DNA of 64,000 bases from contig OY294067.1 of NCBI GenBank assembly GCA_958510875.1, positions 143,259,546 to 143,323,545 on the forward strand, read 5' to 3'. The notes under the pieces were generated by a model. It was not told the DNA's origin. It made no database searches and saw only the letters and a program-made list of their open reading frames with translations. Positions 46,442 through 55,449 of the stretch are shown in pieces (position 1 is the first letter of the stretch; each line of letters starts with the position of its first letter). The DNA comes from Endomychus coccineus (Eukaryota; Arthropoda; Insecta; Coleoptera; Endomychidae). Position numbers and translations under genes: made by a program.

Positions 46442-46945
46442 TTACATCAATAATGATTCGGAATCAATGGCATCTAGAACATAATATTTCTTTCGTGCAT
46501 CAGTCTTTTCACAAATTCCTAAATGGTGTATATGCGGGTTTTTCCTCAACAATCTTGTTATAACACGTTTTTTAGCGTAATATATTTTGCCGCGATAACC
46601 TAAACAATCCAATAGATCTTCATTCATTAGAACGCGTTGGTTTAGTTGTATGTTCCAAAATAAATAGTTTCTTTCATTGTTTCTTATATCGAGCTCAAAT
46701 TTTAGACACACTTCATTAACTGTTAACTTAATAAAATTGTTGGTTGGCCATGTAGCCACATTTGAATTACGAACGCGCGCTTCTAAGTTTTTTCTCACTG
46801 AACATTTTCTGAAATGATACCCTCTTACATACGTGAGAACGTGAACGTGAATAGTGGGGGTATCTCTTCGTTTCGATCTCATTGAAAACGTCGATAACTG
46901 GCTGATAACGTCACTAGTTGTTTCAATTTGTTTCATTCCCAGCAA
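46442..46945 (-). CDS. Unknown protein, possible MSV199-like DNA-associated domain
   Basis: 167 residues, open throughout. It is basic at the N terminus (MRSKRRD, then RGYHFRKCSVRKN). The C-terminal half (YLFWNIQLNQRVLMNEDLLD, then LGYRGKIYYAKKRVITRLLR) recalls the MSV199/Bro-N type domains found in insect DNA viruses: a W/F-N core followed by an 'LxxLGYxG...KKxxxRLL' run. This is a resemblance by eye and could be wrong. It lies between the capsid gene and the coiled-coil gene on the same strand. An iteron-like palindrome is at about 46953, just upstream of its start, so its promoter may be there. Confidence 0.45.
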   Translation of the reverse strand: MLGMKQIETTSDVISQLSTFSMRSKRRDTPTIHVHVLTYVRGYHFRKCSVRKNLEARVRNSNVATWPTNNFIKLTVNEVCLKFELDIRNNERNYLFWNIQLNQRVLMNEDLLDCLGYRGKIYYAKKRVITRLLRKNPHIHHLGICEKTDARKKYYVLDAIDSESLLM

Positions 46946-47116
46946 CAGGCTACCATAGTTTATAAACTATGATCGCCGGATGTTTACATCACCACCTACC
47001 GTTTGAGAAGTAAAATATCAAATATAATAATGATTACATTTATTTGGGGAAATACATATTTATTTCGATAGTACATCATTTAGAACTAAAATAATAACAC
47101 TATGATTCATAACTTG

Positions 47117-48333
47117 GTTCTTCACACTAAATTCCGAACTGATCCTGTAATCGGAGAATACTTCATTATACGGTCGTTAGTGATGATGCAATAAGCCCAG
47201 GTCTTTTCAGGGAAATTCAAGATACTTTCCATCTCTAGTTTGACGTCAACTGTTGATGACTTCATAGCATCGTTTTTGTTCCGAACAATCAATCACAAAA
47301 ATTGCTTCATCCTTGAATGCTATATATTCTATTATCGGCTCGCTTATAATTTTATTTGAAAATGATTTTTGGAAATCATAGTACACCTTGTATGCCTCCA
47401 CGTTTTGCTTGTCGTTGAAATTCAATTTCATCGCTTCATATGGATGACACTCTGTATCCAAGTATAATTCTACATTCAGCAAGTTTATATGATCGAAATA
47501 TGTACTTTGCTTAACAGGATTATTTTTTCGATCAGTTTGGAAAGCTGGAATCACATGTCTGGAACTTTTCAAATTCATTGATGTTTCAACTGCCCGAATG
47601 TCACGAGTGCTTTCCTTCATCAACGCATTTTCATGCAGATCCCAACTACGTAATGGAATCAAAATAGGCTTCTCAGCACTCAAATTTCCCAACATTTGAA
47701 ATTCAACTTGATCATTTGGAAACACATGTCGCACTTCTAATGCTATCGTCTTAATATTTATTTCAGCCCTTTTTGTACCAGTGCTATTAGTATAGCAATC
47801 GTTTTCGGTTCGAGACCTTATTAAGCGCAGCTTATGCTTACCACTCAAAACTTCATTATAGTCAATGAATAGGCCTAGTAGAAAATTCAACGGTATCCAT
47901 AAATTGATTTTATTATTGTAGACTGAACTCATTGCATCTTTATATGACCATCCGGAAATAGCTAGAGGTATAGATTCATGTTCGGCATATGTTAGGTGAG
48001 CTCCGATAGTGCTGACAAACCAGGATCGCGCACTTTGTCTATCTCTTTTCCATTCAATTCATAACTGATATATTCAGAGAGAAACGCTCCAGAATTATTG
48101 GTTAGGATACATCCACAATCGCCACTTGCTTCTGGCTGGAATTCTGCCTCGATGAATAAAGCAGACGAGGCCAAATCTACCGATACATCTTGTTGATTGA
48201 TTAATATCTCAATTTCATCGCTGTTACCGAAAGATGTTGTGTGTGGATAGTAGGTATGAGTTTCTTCTCGGATGATGTCTCCATTGAAGTTTGGCTCGTC
48301 GAATATTTGAAGTTCTTCCGACATTGTAACCAA
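47117..48333 (-). pseudogene. Putative major capsid protein (double jelly-roll type), two frameshifts
   Basis: Three frames join to about 405 residues. The N-terminal part contains SFGNSDEIEILINQQD and LNGKEIDKVRDPGL. The middle has INLWIPLNFLLGLFIDY, then KHKLRLIRSR, ILIPLRSWDLHENAL and KSSRHVIPAFQT. The C-terminal part, in a third frame, reads KTWAYCIITNDRIMKYSPIT. Frameshifts lie at about 47935-47990 and about 47250. I recall this pattern from capsid-like proteins of insect Polinton-like elements; the double jelly-roll assignment is inferred from that association and from the neighbours, not from structure. Its gene follows the minor capsid gene and a small ORF. Confidence 0.7.
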
Positions 48334-48512
48334 GGGACTCCAATATGTATATTCTTCAATGATAATGCTGCAGCAGCAACCTTCTCCTTTGAACTCGTTG
48401 TAGATAATGACTGATGGTCCATATGAGGAAGTCTTTTATTGCTGAAATTCAAACCCATATCCTCTGGTGACGTCGGTTGCAACAACAACCTTCTCAGATG
48501 AATTCTTTTCAT
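48334..48512 (-). CDS. Small basic ORF between the two capsid genes
   Basis: The ORF begins MKRIHLRRLLLQPTSPEDMG and has an Ala/Ser-rich middle (KEKVAAAALSL). It runs in another frame into the start of the putative major capsid gene. It is tightly placed between the minor and major capsid genes, so a small virion or precursor protein is possible. No family recognised. Confidence 0.3.
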
Positions 48513-48582
48513 ATAATGAATGCCGGTGAGTATTGGATTATCATTTATTGTTGAAAGCCATAATCTCTAGCGGTCTTTTTCA

Positions 48583-49291
48583 ACTCCAACCGTATAATGA
48601 TTTCTTCTCCGCGAAAATTTACCCGTTTCCAGTTCTGATCTAAAATATTCAGTGTGATGTTTTCGAAGGACGTCTTGGTGATGATCGGTAGATAAATAAG
48701 ATTCTTCGGCTCTATATCAATGGAAAAACCAGGTGGTCGAAAGGTGAAAACTCATATATCGTATGAGCTGACTTATCGCTATGTTATGGTCCTGCGGTTA
48801 AGTTACACTCCACTTTAATAGTTTGAACTTTGATTATGTTCATAGGTCGATCAGATACATGCAGTTCACGAGATGTCAATTTCTTTTTGCTGAATTTCAA
48901 CAGTTCGCTTATACTATCTTGAGGGACAAAATTAACTTGAAAATCACTCTTCAGCTCTGTGTGGAGTGTTGTTGTTAGATTTTATTGATAATTTCCGGTC
49001 ACATTCTTCTTGCTACACTCCTATCCCACAAACTGCACTTTGTATGAAATACTCGATGTCTGTCAACTCGTAGGACCCCGTAGATATAGTTACTAGATTT
49101 TCCTCACCCTTCACATCTTCATGATAGAATTTATTAAGACCTCCTCCAATGTTCGGAATGCTATTGTACGTATGCAAACCAACAAGTGCGATAGAATAAT
49201 ATGAATGAGGATCTAGTTCTATTGGTGGGTGAAAATCTACAGACAAGCGGGAGCTCTCACCCGTGATAGTGAACGTCCGAGACATGATTGA
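48583..49291 (-). pseudogene. Putative minor capsid (penton-like) protein, frameshifted
   Basis: The start MSRTFTITGESSRLSVDFHP is followed by PIELDPHSYYSIALVGLHTYNS and later NKFYH and ISTGSYELTDIEYFI. After a frameshift near 49010 the frame continues KKLTSRELHVSDRPMNIIKV. After another near 48790 it ends with NLIYLPIITKTSFENITLNI and VNFRGEEIIIRLELKK. Both ends match a conserved protein found next to the integrase and ATPase in insect Polinton-like elements. A beta-rich single jelly-roll penton role is inferred from gene order, not proven. Confidence 0.65.
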
Positions 49292-49336
49292 TGAAAACTT
49301 TATCAATAATCTATTTATAAACTAATGAATACAGTT

Positions 49337-49700
49337 TTAGTCGACCACAACTGAAGAGTTAGAGAGGAATTCCAAACTTAACTGGACACAATTATAAGTG
49401 TTATATTGCTGAAAATTGTCGTGATTGAATAATATCTTACACTTTTTTAAATAATCCACTAGTTCGTGAGGGGGGCGTAAATTGCCATAAACTATCATAA
49501 TATAAAACTGTATCACCGACTTCATTAAACCCAACCCAGTGAGTGCCTTCATTGTCCGATCTATCTAGATCAACTATTCCACGCTCGTTTTTCGATGGTC
49601 CGTTGGATGGCAGTTCATTTCCAGAGCTTCTGCTAGTTTTCGTAGATCGAGATCGGTTAGAGGTCTTCTGAGTAGATCTACTGACAGTTTTTTGGATGTT
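49337..49700 (-). pseudogene. Adenain-like (C5) cysteine protease, frameshifted
   Basis: The upstream frame gives RRPLTDLDLRKLAEAL, the next gives EGTHWVGFNEVGD with the catalytic His of 'GTHWV'. The last reads GNLRPPHELVDYL and ends QYNTYNCVQLSLEFL. NC in 'NTxNCGxxxLxFL' is the nucleophile Cys. Adenovirus-type maturation proteases of Polintons show the same order His, 'FGNLxPP', Cys. At about 120 residues it is near the usual short length for this lineage. At least two frame changes (about 49550 and 49600) make it dead. It would process capsid precursors. Confidence 0.78.
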
Positions 49701-49789
49701 TATTTCTCATACTGTTGACCCCTCCTTTTTCGTAATATTTGTTCGACTGAATACACATCGGGTTGTTTTGTTTTCTGTAATTCCTCTTC

Positions 49790-50600
49790 TTAGAATCCTC
49801 CACTTATCGTTTTCCCCAACATATCTTGCAAAATATATGTAACAGGAGCTGTTATGTGAACTCTCATAATTTTAAACAATTCCGTCGACAAATTGGGCGT
49901 ATATCCTTTTTCAAATAGATGTTTCGCCTTACTTATTCGCACCAGATTTCCAACGTTGTATTTGTGAGTTGAAGCTAACTTGATGTGTGGGCAGGATCGC
50001 TTCAATATCATGCTCTCAATCTGTCTCGTCACTTTTATTTGGAGCCATATTTATAGTACCATGTTTACGTTTATTATATTTTATCTGATTTCTTCAAGTG
50101 TGTCAAGCCATTTGTATTTCCCGCTGAGACTGAATTGTTTGTAGACCGTTTCCTCTAACGTTCGAATAACACATTCAGCAATGACGGCTTTTTTCACACC
50201 ATAAGTATTGTAATGGTTGATTTTGTGTTTTTTCATTAGTTCGTCGAAATGCTTATTGAAGAATTCTTTACCTTGATCGCTTTGCAGATTCCTAGGCTTA
50301 CGATGTCCTTCCAGCAATATAGAACTGACAGCTTTCCGAACTTTTTCGGCTGATTTCGTTTTCAACGGCTGAGTCCACAGAAATTCCGAGGAACAATCGA
50401 TCATAACCAAAAAGTATTTGAATCCCCTATTTTCATGAGCGTAATTACCGATTCCAGCCAGATCCATTTGCCACAATTCATCCAAACTTTTTATGATTGT
50501 TCTGGGTCATTTGAAATTCTTCCTACTCGGCTTATGAAGCTCATGCACAACTTGTTCTCTACTCATCTTATCAATGCGGAAATCTAGTGCAGAATAAAGT
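49790..50600 (-). pseudogene. Retroviral-type integrase of the Polinton family, broken
   Basis: The N-terminal end LDFRIDKMSREQVVHELHKP precedes an in-frame stop at about 50505. The core has DELWQMDLAGIGNYAHENRG (first catalytic Asp), LQSDQGKEFFN (second Asp) and a region where the usual ERFNRTL Glu motif reads ECVIRTLEETV. The C-terminal frame reads FKVGD-like HKYNVGNLVRISKAKHLFEKGY and ends GKTISGGF, the chromo-like end domain typical of Polinton integrases. A frame change at about 50040-50080 separates the core from this end. It would insert the element; this copy is non-functional. Confidence 0.85.
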
Positions 50601-51236
50601 TTCTGGGTATATTCACAGGATTTGTAGTTAAACGTTCCACAGAGACCTGCTTTGTTGTTGTGGATGATGAGTGTCTCTTCTTAGAAGGTTCCACAGATGT
50701 CATCCGTCGTTCTAACGCCTCCACTTTACTAATAATGTCATTTGGACGCATGTTCACACCGTTAAATGTGTTATTGATCTCTTTTAATTGATTTCTGTTT
50801 TCACTCACACTATTACTGATTGTTTTATACTCTGATTTTATATAGGCCTCCATTCCATCATATTTATTCTGAATGTCCATCAGATGCTTATCAATGTTGA
50901 GAATAACCTTCTCATTCGTTAATTTATGTTCATCCTGATCCTTGTTGATACCTTTGGTCAGATTATCAACCCTGACAATGAAGGTATCTTTAAGACTGGT
51001 TTCCGTTTTCAGATTCAGTTTGTGTGAATTTATCAACATATACCTTATTTGCAACATTTTCATTATCATTCGGCGATTTTACGTTGCACAGTCTACGATT
51101 TTCCATATCATAACTGCCATCGCTCGTAAGGAATAATCCTAGTTCGTGAACGTGTTTGGAATTATTATTAAATATATTTGTACCATATATTCACATGGAA
51201 GAGGAGGCTCGGCCAAACTTATCCATTAAGGTCATC
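50584..51236 (-). pseudogene. Coiled-coil, fibre-like structural protein
   Basis: Two frames join. The upstream one starts MTLMDKFGRASSSM, then a stop, then HVHELGLFLTSDGSYDMENR and LCNVKSPNDNENVANKVYVD. The last phrase is the 'LxNVxxPxxxxDAVNKxYVD' motif found in viral tail and fibre stalks. Downstream comes a long coiled coil (KLTNEKVILNIDKHLMDIQN to ISKVEALERRMTS) and a Ser/Thr/Lys-rich tail. A fibre or spike role fits but is inferred. It overlaps the integrase start by a few bases. Confidence 0.55.
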
Positions 51237-51237
51237 T

Positions 51238-52275
51238 TTATAACTGTGATGAATTTGTCTTTACGTATGGTTTTTGCTCAATTACATTAGCCACCATCAA
51301 TTCTTCTATTATAGAGATTATCTCGTTGTGATGGTTATTGTTACCAGCATATGCGGATGCAACAAGTAGTCTCAGTCTATTCACAATTTTGTTAACGTTA
51401 TCCCAGTAATAATATTCGATAGGTTTCTCGTTATATTCAAGCATATCATTTTTGATATATGCATTTCCTGTGTATGTTTTGGACCTTGGTCTTTTCATGG
51501 AATCAATCGAAGGTTTCAGTATGTTTGTATTTTACAGTGTTCTTATTCGATGAGACGAATCGTTACTAAGTTTATGGGCACTAGTCATTCCCATCATTTG
51601 ACTGTAATGTTTCTCATTTTCCACAGTGTAAGTATCAGGTAGAACATCTCTGTAAAATATCAAATTATACAGTCCTGTGGTATCCTTGAACGGAGTACCC
51701 TTGATAATTATATTAGTCTCACTACCAATTTCTATAGGTTGATTACCCATGAACCGTTTGTACAAAGTTGAATTATATTGCAAACACATTCTATCATCGT
51801 ATCCCTTTACATCATCATCCAATAGAAATCCTTCCAAGTAATAAGGTGCTAATGTGGAGTATTGTTGCAGGAACTCCTCTGCAGCCGCTGAATTATCTTT
51901 CTCAAGTTTTCTGAATTCTTCACGTTCGGGGGTAAACACATCCTCTTCAGTATCTGTGAGGTTATATACGAATTCTTCTCTTTCAGTAACAATATTTGTT
52001 CTCCATTTGTGTTGCTGTAGAAACAATACTTTCAGGTTTAATCAACGAATTTTGTTTTGTTTTGTGATCATTTCAGCATTTTTCGCAATTTCCTCTAGAG
52101 GTTTTGATACATTCTCAAACATATTATCTAGAATCTAATCATTTTCAGTACCCAATTTCACAGCCATATATTTTTTCCTCACAACGTTTGCTAACTCCCA
52201 AATTTTTCTCGTCAATTGTTGTTTTGCTTCTAACTTGTTAGGCACATCCACGTCTATGCTCAGTGGTTTGTTTAT
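51238..52275 (-). pseudogene. Conserved Polinton-associated protein of unknown role
   Basis: The readable frames give NKPLSIDVDVPNKLEAKQQL at the N terminus, a stop at about 52136, then NVSKPLEEIAKNAEM and EREEFRKLEKDNSAAAEEFL. These are followed by IIIKGTPFKDTTGLYNLIFY, and in another frame KRPRSKTYTGNAYIKND, NKIVNRLRLLVASAYAG and NEIISIIEELMVA. The last block (RLRLLVAS..AGN..H.NEI.SIIEEL) is highly conserved in insect and cnidarian Polinton-like elements next to the ATPase. It is about 340 residues with three breaks. Function unknown; a DNA-associated or scaffold role is possible. Confidence 0.7.
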
Positions 52276-52299
52276 TGCAAATGAAAGTACGTATACATG

Positions 52300-52992
52300 T
52301 TAGATGTATATATAACTTTCAAAACTTTTGCGATAACGTCCTTTGTTCATATCACAATCTTTGTTTATTATAAAGAATCCATATTTATATTTCCAACATA
52401 CGCGACATATCTTTTTGAATTTCTCGAGTGACGTGTCGGTACTCACATGATCGGTGAATATGTATTTCAAATTGAGTTCATCCTGTTTGAAAATAATCAA
52501 GCAGTTGGCATTGTCGCGCAATCCATGTTTTGGACATTTAGCAAAAGACTGACAAAGATAGAAACTATCAATTGAGTTGTGTCTCCCTCTTGAAAAATAA
52601 GCACTAATTTTTTCCTGTTTCTCATCCATTACGACATCGAATATCATTACCGAATCAGGCCTAGCTTCTATGACATCATCACTCTCAGTGTACGGAAAAT
52701 ATCCAAGTCGAGCAGTTCTCTTCAATGTTTCTTTCAGTAACAGGTATTTTGATTGGTGTGAAGACTTTGAATAGATGTGCACGTTTTCGAATTTCAGGCC
52801 GTTTGCATCTAACAATGGAGATAACATCAAATTTGTTTTCCCACAATTACTTGGACGACAGATTATTGTTCGTAGAGTATTTGGTTGTTCAACATTCTCG
52901 ATGCTTGATCCTAACTTCATGATATTCAACGAGTTTTTTTGCTTAACAATCTTCATTACACCTGAAGGCGAATCGAAATGATACCAAAACAT
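52300..52992 (-). CDS. FtsK/HerA-type genome-packaging ATPase (A32-like)
   Basis: 230 residues, open throughout. The Walker A region reads IICRPSNCGKTNLM, where the first Gly of GxxGxGKT is Cys. The Walker B region reads SVMIFDVVMDEKQE, with Val after the conserved Asp where many relatives have a second Asp. Then come HNSIDSFYLCQSF and the sensor-like RDNANCLIIFKQDELNLK, with YGFFIINKD near the end. This matches the A32-type packaging ATPases of Polintons and related viruses, which pump DNA into the capsid. It is the most promoter-proximal minus-strand gene, opening just inside the right subterminal repeats. Whether the Walker changes kill activity is unclear. Confidence 0.85.
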   Translation of the reverse strand: MFWYHFDSPSGVMKIVKQKNSLNIMKLGSSIENVEQPNTLRTIICRPSNCGKTNLMLSPLLDANGLKFENVHIYSKSSHQSKYLLLKETLKRTARLGYFPYTESDDVIEARPDSVMIFDVVMDEKQEKISAYFSRGRHNSIDSFYLCQSFAKCPKHGLRDNANCLIIFKQDELNLKYIFTDHVSTDTSLEKFKKICRVCWKYKYGFFIINKDCDMNKGRYRKSFESYIYI

Positions 52993-53079
52993 ATGTTAAT
53001 AAGCATTTGTTCATATACTGGTTGATGATGTTATATTGTGTTTGTCCGATCACGTGGTTTGCTCTTCTACCATATGACC

Positions 53080-53625
53080 CCGTCAAAAGCAAGTATCAAA
53101 CACGTGTCAAATGTGGCTGAATGTTGAAATACGTGGACGAATGATGAAGCACGTGTCTGAATAGAATGTCAAAACATGCTGCACATGTGTCTGGATGTTG
53201 AAGCACGTGGTGAGCACATCGAAACCATACTGAAACATGTTAGTAAGCATTTGTTCATATACTAGTTGATGATGTTATATTGTGTATGTCCGATAACGCG
53301 GTTGCGCACTTCTACCATGTGACTGTCAAAAGCAAGTATCGAATACGTGTTGAATGTGTCTGAATATTGAAACACATTTCAAAAAATGTTAGAACACGTG
53401 TTTGAATGTTGAAGCACATGTCTGAATATTGAAGCATGTGTCTGAATAATGAATCACGTGCTAAGCACAAGTCTGATTATCGGAGTATGTCTCAAAACAC
53501 GTGTCGGAATATTGAAGCACGTGCTGAACACGTGTCTGAATGTTGAAGTGCGTGCTGAACACGTGTCTGAATGTTGAAGCATGTGTCATAATGATGACTC
53601 ACGGGCTAAAACGTGTGCATGAATG
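53080..53625. repeat. Right subterminal array of short CACGTG-containing repeats
   Basis: Imperfect units of about 25-35 bp of the form 'CACGTGTCTGAATGTTGAAG' run through this interval, directly upstream of the ATPase start. They are not mirrored on the left side. The core CACGTG also fills the inverted repeats. Confidence 0.8.
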
Positions 53626-53754
53626 TACTACTCATTTACTTTTTACACCTAATGTAACAGTCTTATAACTTCAATTTTATCCCAGAAAAAATTCAAATCA
53701 GTGTGATGAATGATGAGTAGATATCATTATTATTATTATTCGCATTCTATTCCT

Positions 53755-53990
53755 CATCTGATCATCATAGTTCGTGAACGATGGTCGCCGGATTGAAACA
53801 GTGACCGCCGCCGGTGACGTCATCATCGTTTGTAAGCTATGGTCGCCGGATTGAATCAGTGACCCCCGCTGGTGACGTCATCATCGTTTGTAGACTATGG
53901 TCCCCGGATTGAATCAGTTACTGTCATCGGTTTGAAGCAGTGATGTCATTATCGTTCGTGAACTATGATCGCCGTATCTTCAATTCAATA
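53755..53990 (-). promoter_or_regulatory. Right iterons with TGACGTCA-type cores
   Basis: Inverted counterpart of 44695-44870, with units of about 60 bp at about 53760, 53820, 53875 and 53940, each with 'GGTGACGTCATCATCG'-type cores. Confidence 0.65.
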
Positions 53991-54855
53991 AAACATCACT
54001 TACTCGTCAAAATCATCATGTATTTTGATACAAATAAAGCTATAGTTTGAAGTTCTCCCCACACAATTTGCATGCATCATATTGATTTTAACCACATCAA
54101 AAATAAGGAAATTGACATTCTGCACGTGACAGCTGCAAATGACAGAACCGCCATGACACTTCACGTAAGTCATGACACACACACACACACGCTATGACAG
54201 ATCCGTCATGACAGTTCACGTGGTAGATGCCATGACACCTCGTTGAAGACACACGTGAAGGACGCCATGACACCTCTTTAAGTCACCATGATGCTCTATG
54301 GTTGCGACTTAGGTTAGCTCTGTGGTCTATAGCTATATGGTTCATGTGACTACGGCATGTGATAGCCGCCATGACACCTCGCTGAAGACCCACGTGACAG
54401 ACACCTTGTTGAAGGATCACGTGATAGCCACCATTGACACGAGACCTCGTTCTTCAAGGACCACAAGACAGATGCCATGACACCTCGTTGATAGCCGTCA
54501 TGACACCTCTTTCAAAACCACGTGACTGGGACCTCTCTCACAAACAACCTGTATATACAACTGTAACGCACGAGACATACGCCATGACAGCTCGTTCTTC
54601 AAGGACCACGTTACAGACGCCATGACACCTCCACGTGATAGCCACCATGACACCTCTTTCAAAAGCACGTGGCTGGGACCTCTCTTACAAACAACCTATA
54701 TTTACAACTGTAACACACGTGACATACGCCATGACACCTCGTTCTCCAAGGACCACGTGACAGACGCCATGATACCTCGTTCTTCAAGGACCACGTGACA
54801 GACGCCATGACACCTCCACGTGATATTCACCATGACACCTCTTTCAAAATCACGT

Positions 54856-55077
54856 GTCTCTCTCTCACAAACAACCTGTATATACAACATAACGCACTCT
54901 TTACAAACACCCTGTATATATATTCAAACAACCAAACTCGCAATCACTGATATCGCTATCTACCCGATAACGCTATCTACCCGATAACACTAATTACAAA
55001 CAACGGATGCCAATCGACAGTACAGACCTGATGCTAGACCGAACATCCTTCCTCAGAGGTAGTCCACTGCATCTACT
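54856..55077. repeat. Internal duplicate of the right terminal block
   Basis: This 222 bp block repeats the terminal 224 bp (55226-55449), including '...GCATCTACT' at its end, with many small differences. A tandem duplication of the outer 371 bp of the repeat would explain it. Confidence 0.85.
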
Positions 55078-55449
55078 AACTGTAACACACGTGACATACG
55101 CCATGACACCTCGTTCTTCATGGACCACGCGACAGACGCTATGACACCTCGTTCTTCAAGGACCACGTGTCAGACGTCATGACACCTCCACGTGATAGCC
55201 GCCATGACACCTCTTTCAAAACCACGTGACTCTCTCTTACAAACAACCTGTATATACAACGTAACACAATCTTTACAAACATCCTGTATATACATTCAAA
55301 CAACCAAACTCGCAATCACTTATATCGCTATCTACCCGATAACGCTATTTTCCCGATAACACTAGTTACAAACAACGGATGTCAATCGACAGCACAGACC
55401 GGATGCTAGACCGGATATCCTGTTCCAAAGGTGATCCACAGTATCTACT

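Larger units (their letters stand above)
43594..55449 (-). mobile_element. Polinton/Maverick-like virus-derived element, no DNA polymerase seen
   Basis: An 11.9 kb element bounded by long inverted repeats whose outer tips are AGTAGATAC and GTATCTACT. The flanks TAAAAT and CAAAAT look like a 6 bp target duplication with one mismatch; 6 bp duplications and AG-starting tips are known for Polintons. The minus strand encodes packaging ATPase, integrase, adenain-like protease, putative major and minor capsid proteins and a fibre-like protein. These are the core virion and integration genes of Polintons. No family-B DNA polymerase motif was found in the roughly 8 kb interior, which is filled by other genes. 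Several genes are frameshifted, so this copy is inactive. Confidence 0.88.
53755..55449 (-). repeat. Right inverted repeat of the Polinton-like element
   Basis: About 1.7 kb, reverse complement in layout to 43594-44870 but longer, because the outer terminal block is present twice (54856-55077 and 55226-55449). The same CACGTG-rich array and inner iterons are present. Confidence 0.9.

Noticed and set aside
53080..53625. Possible CRISPR-like array (regular short repeats)
   Set aside because: Units are imperfect, spacing varies and no unique spacers are kept. The context is a eukaryotic virus-like element.
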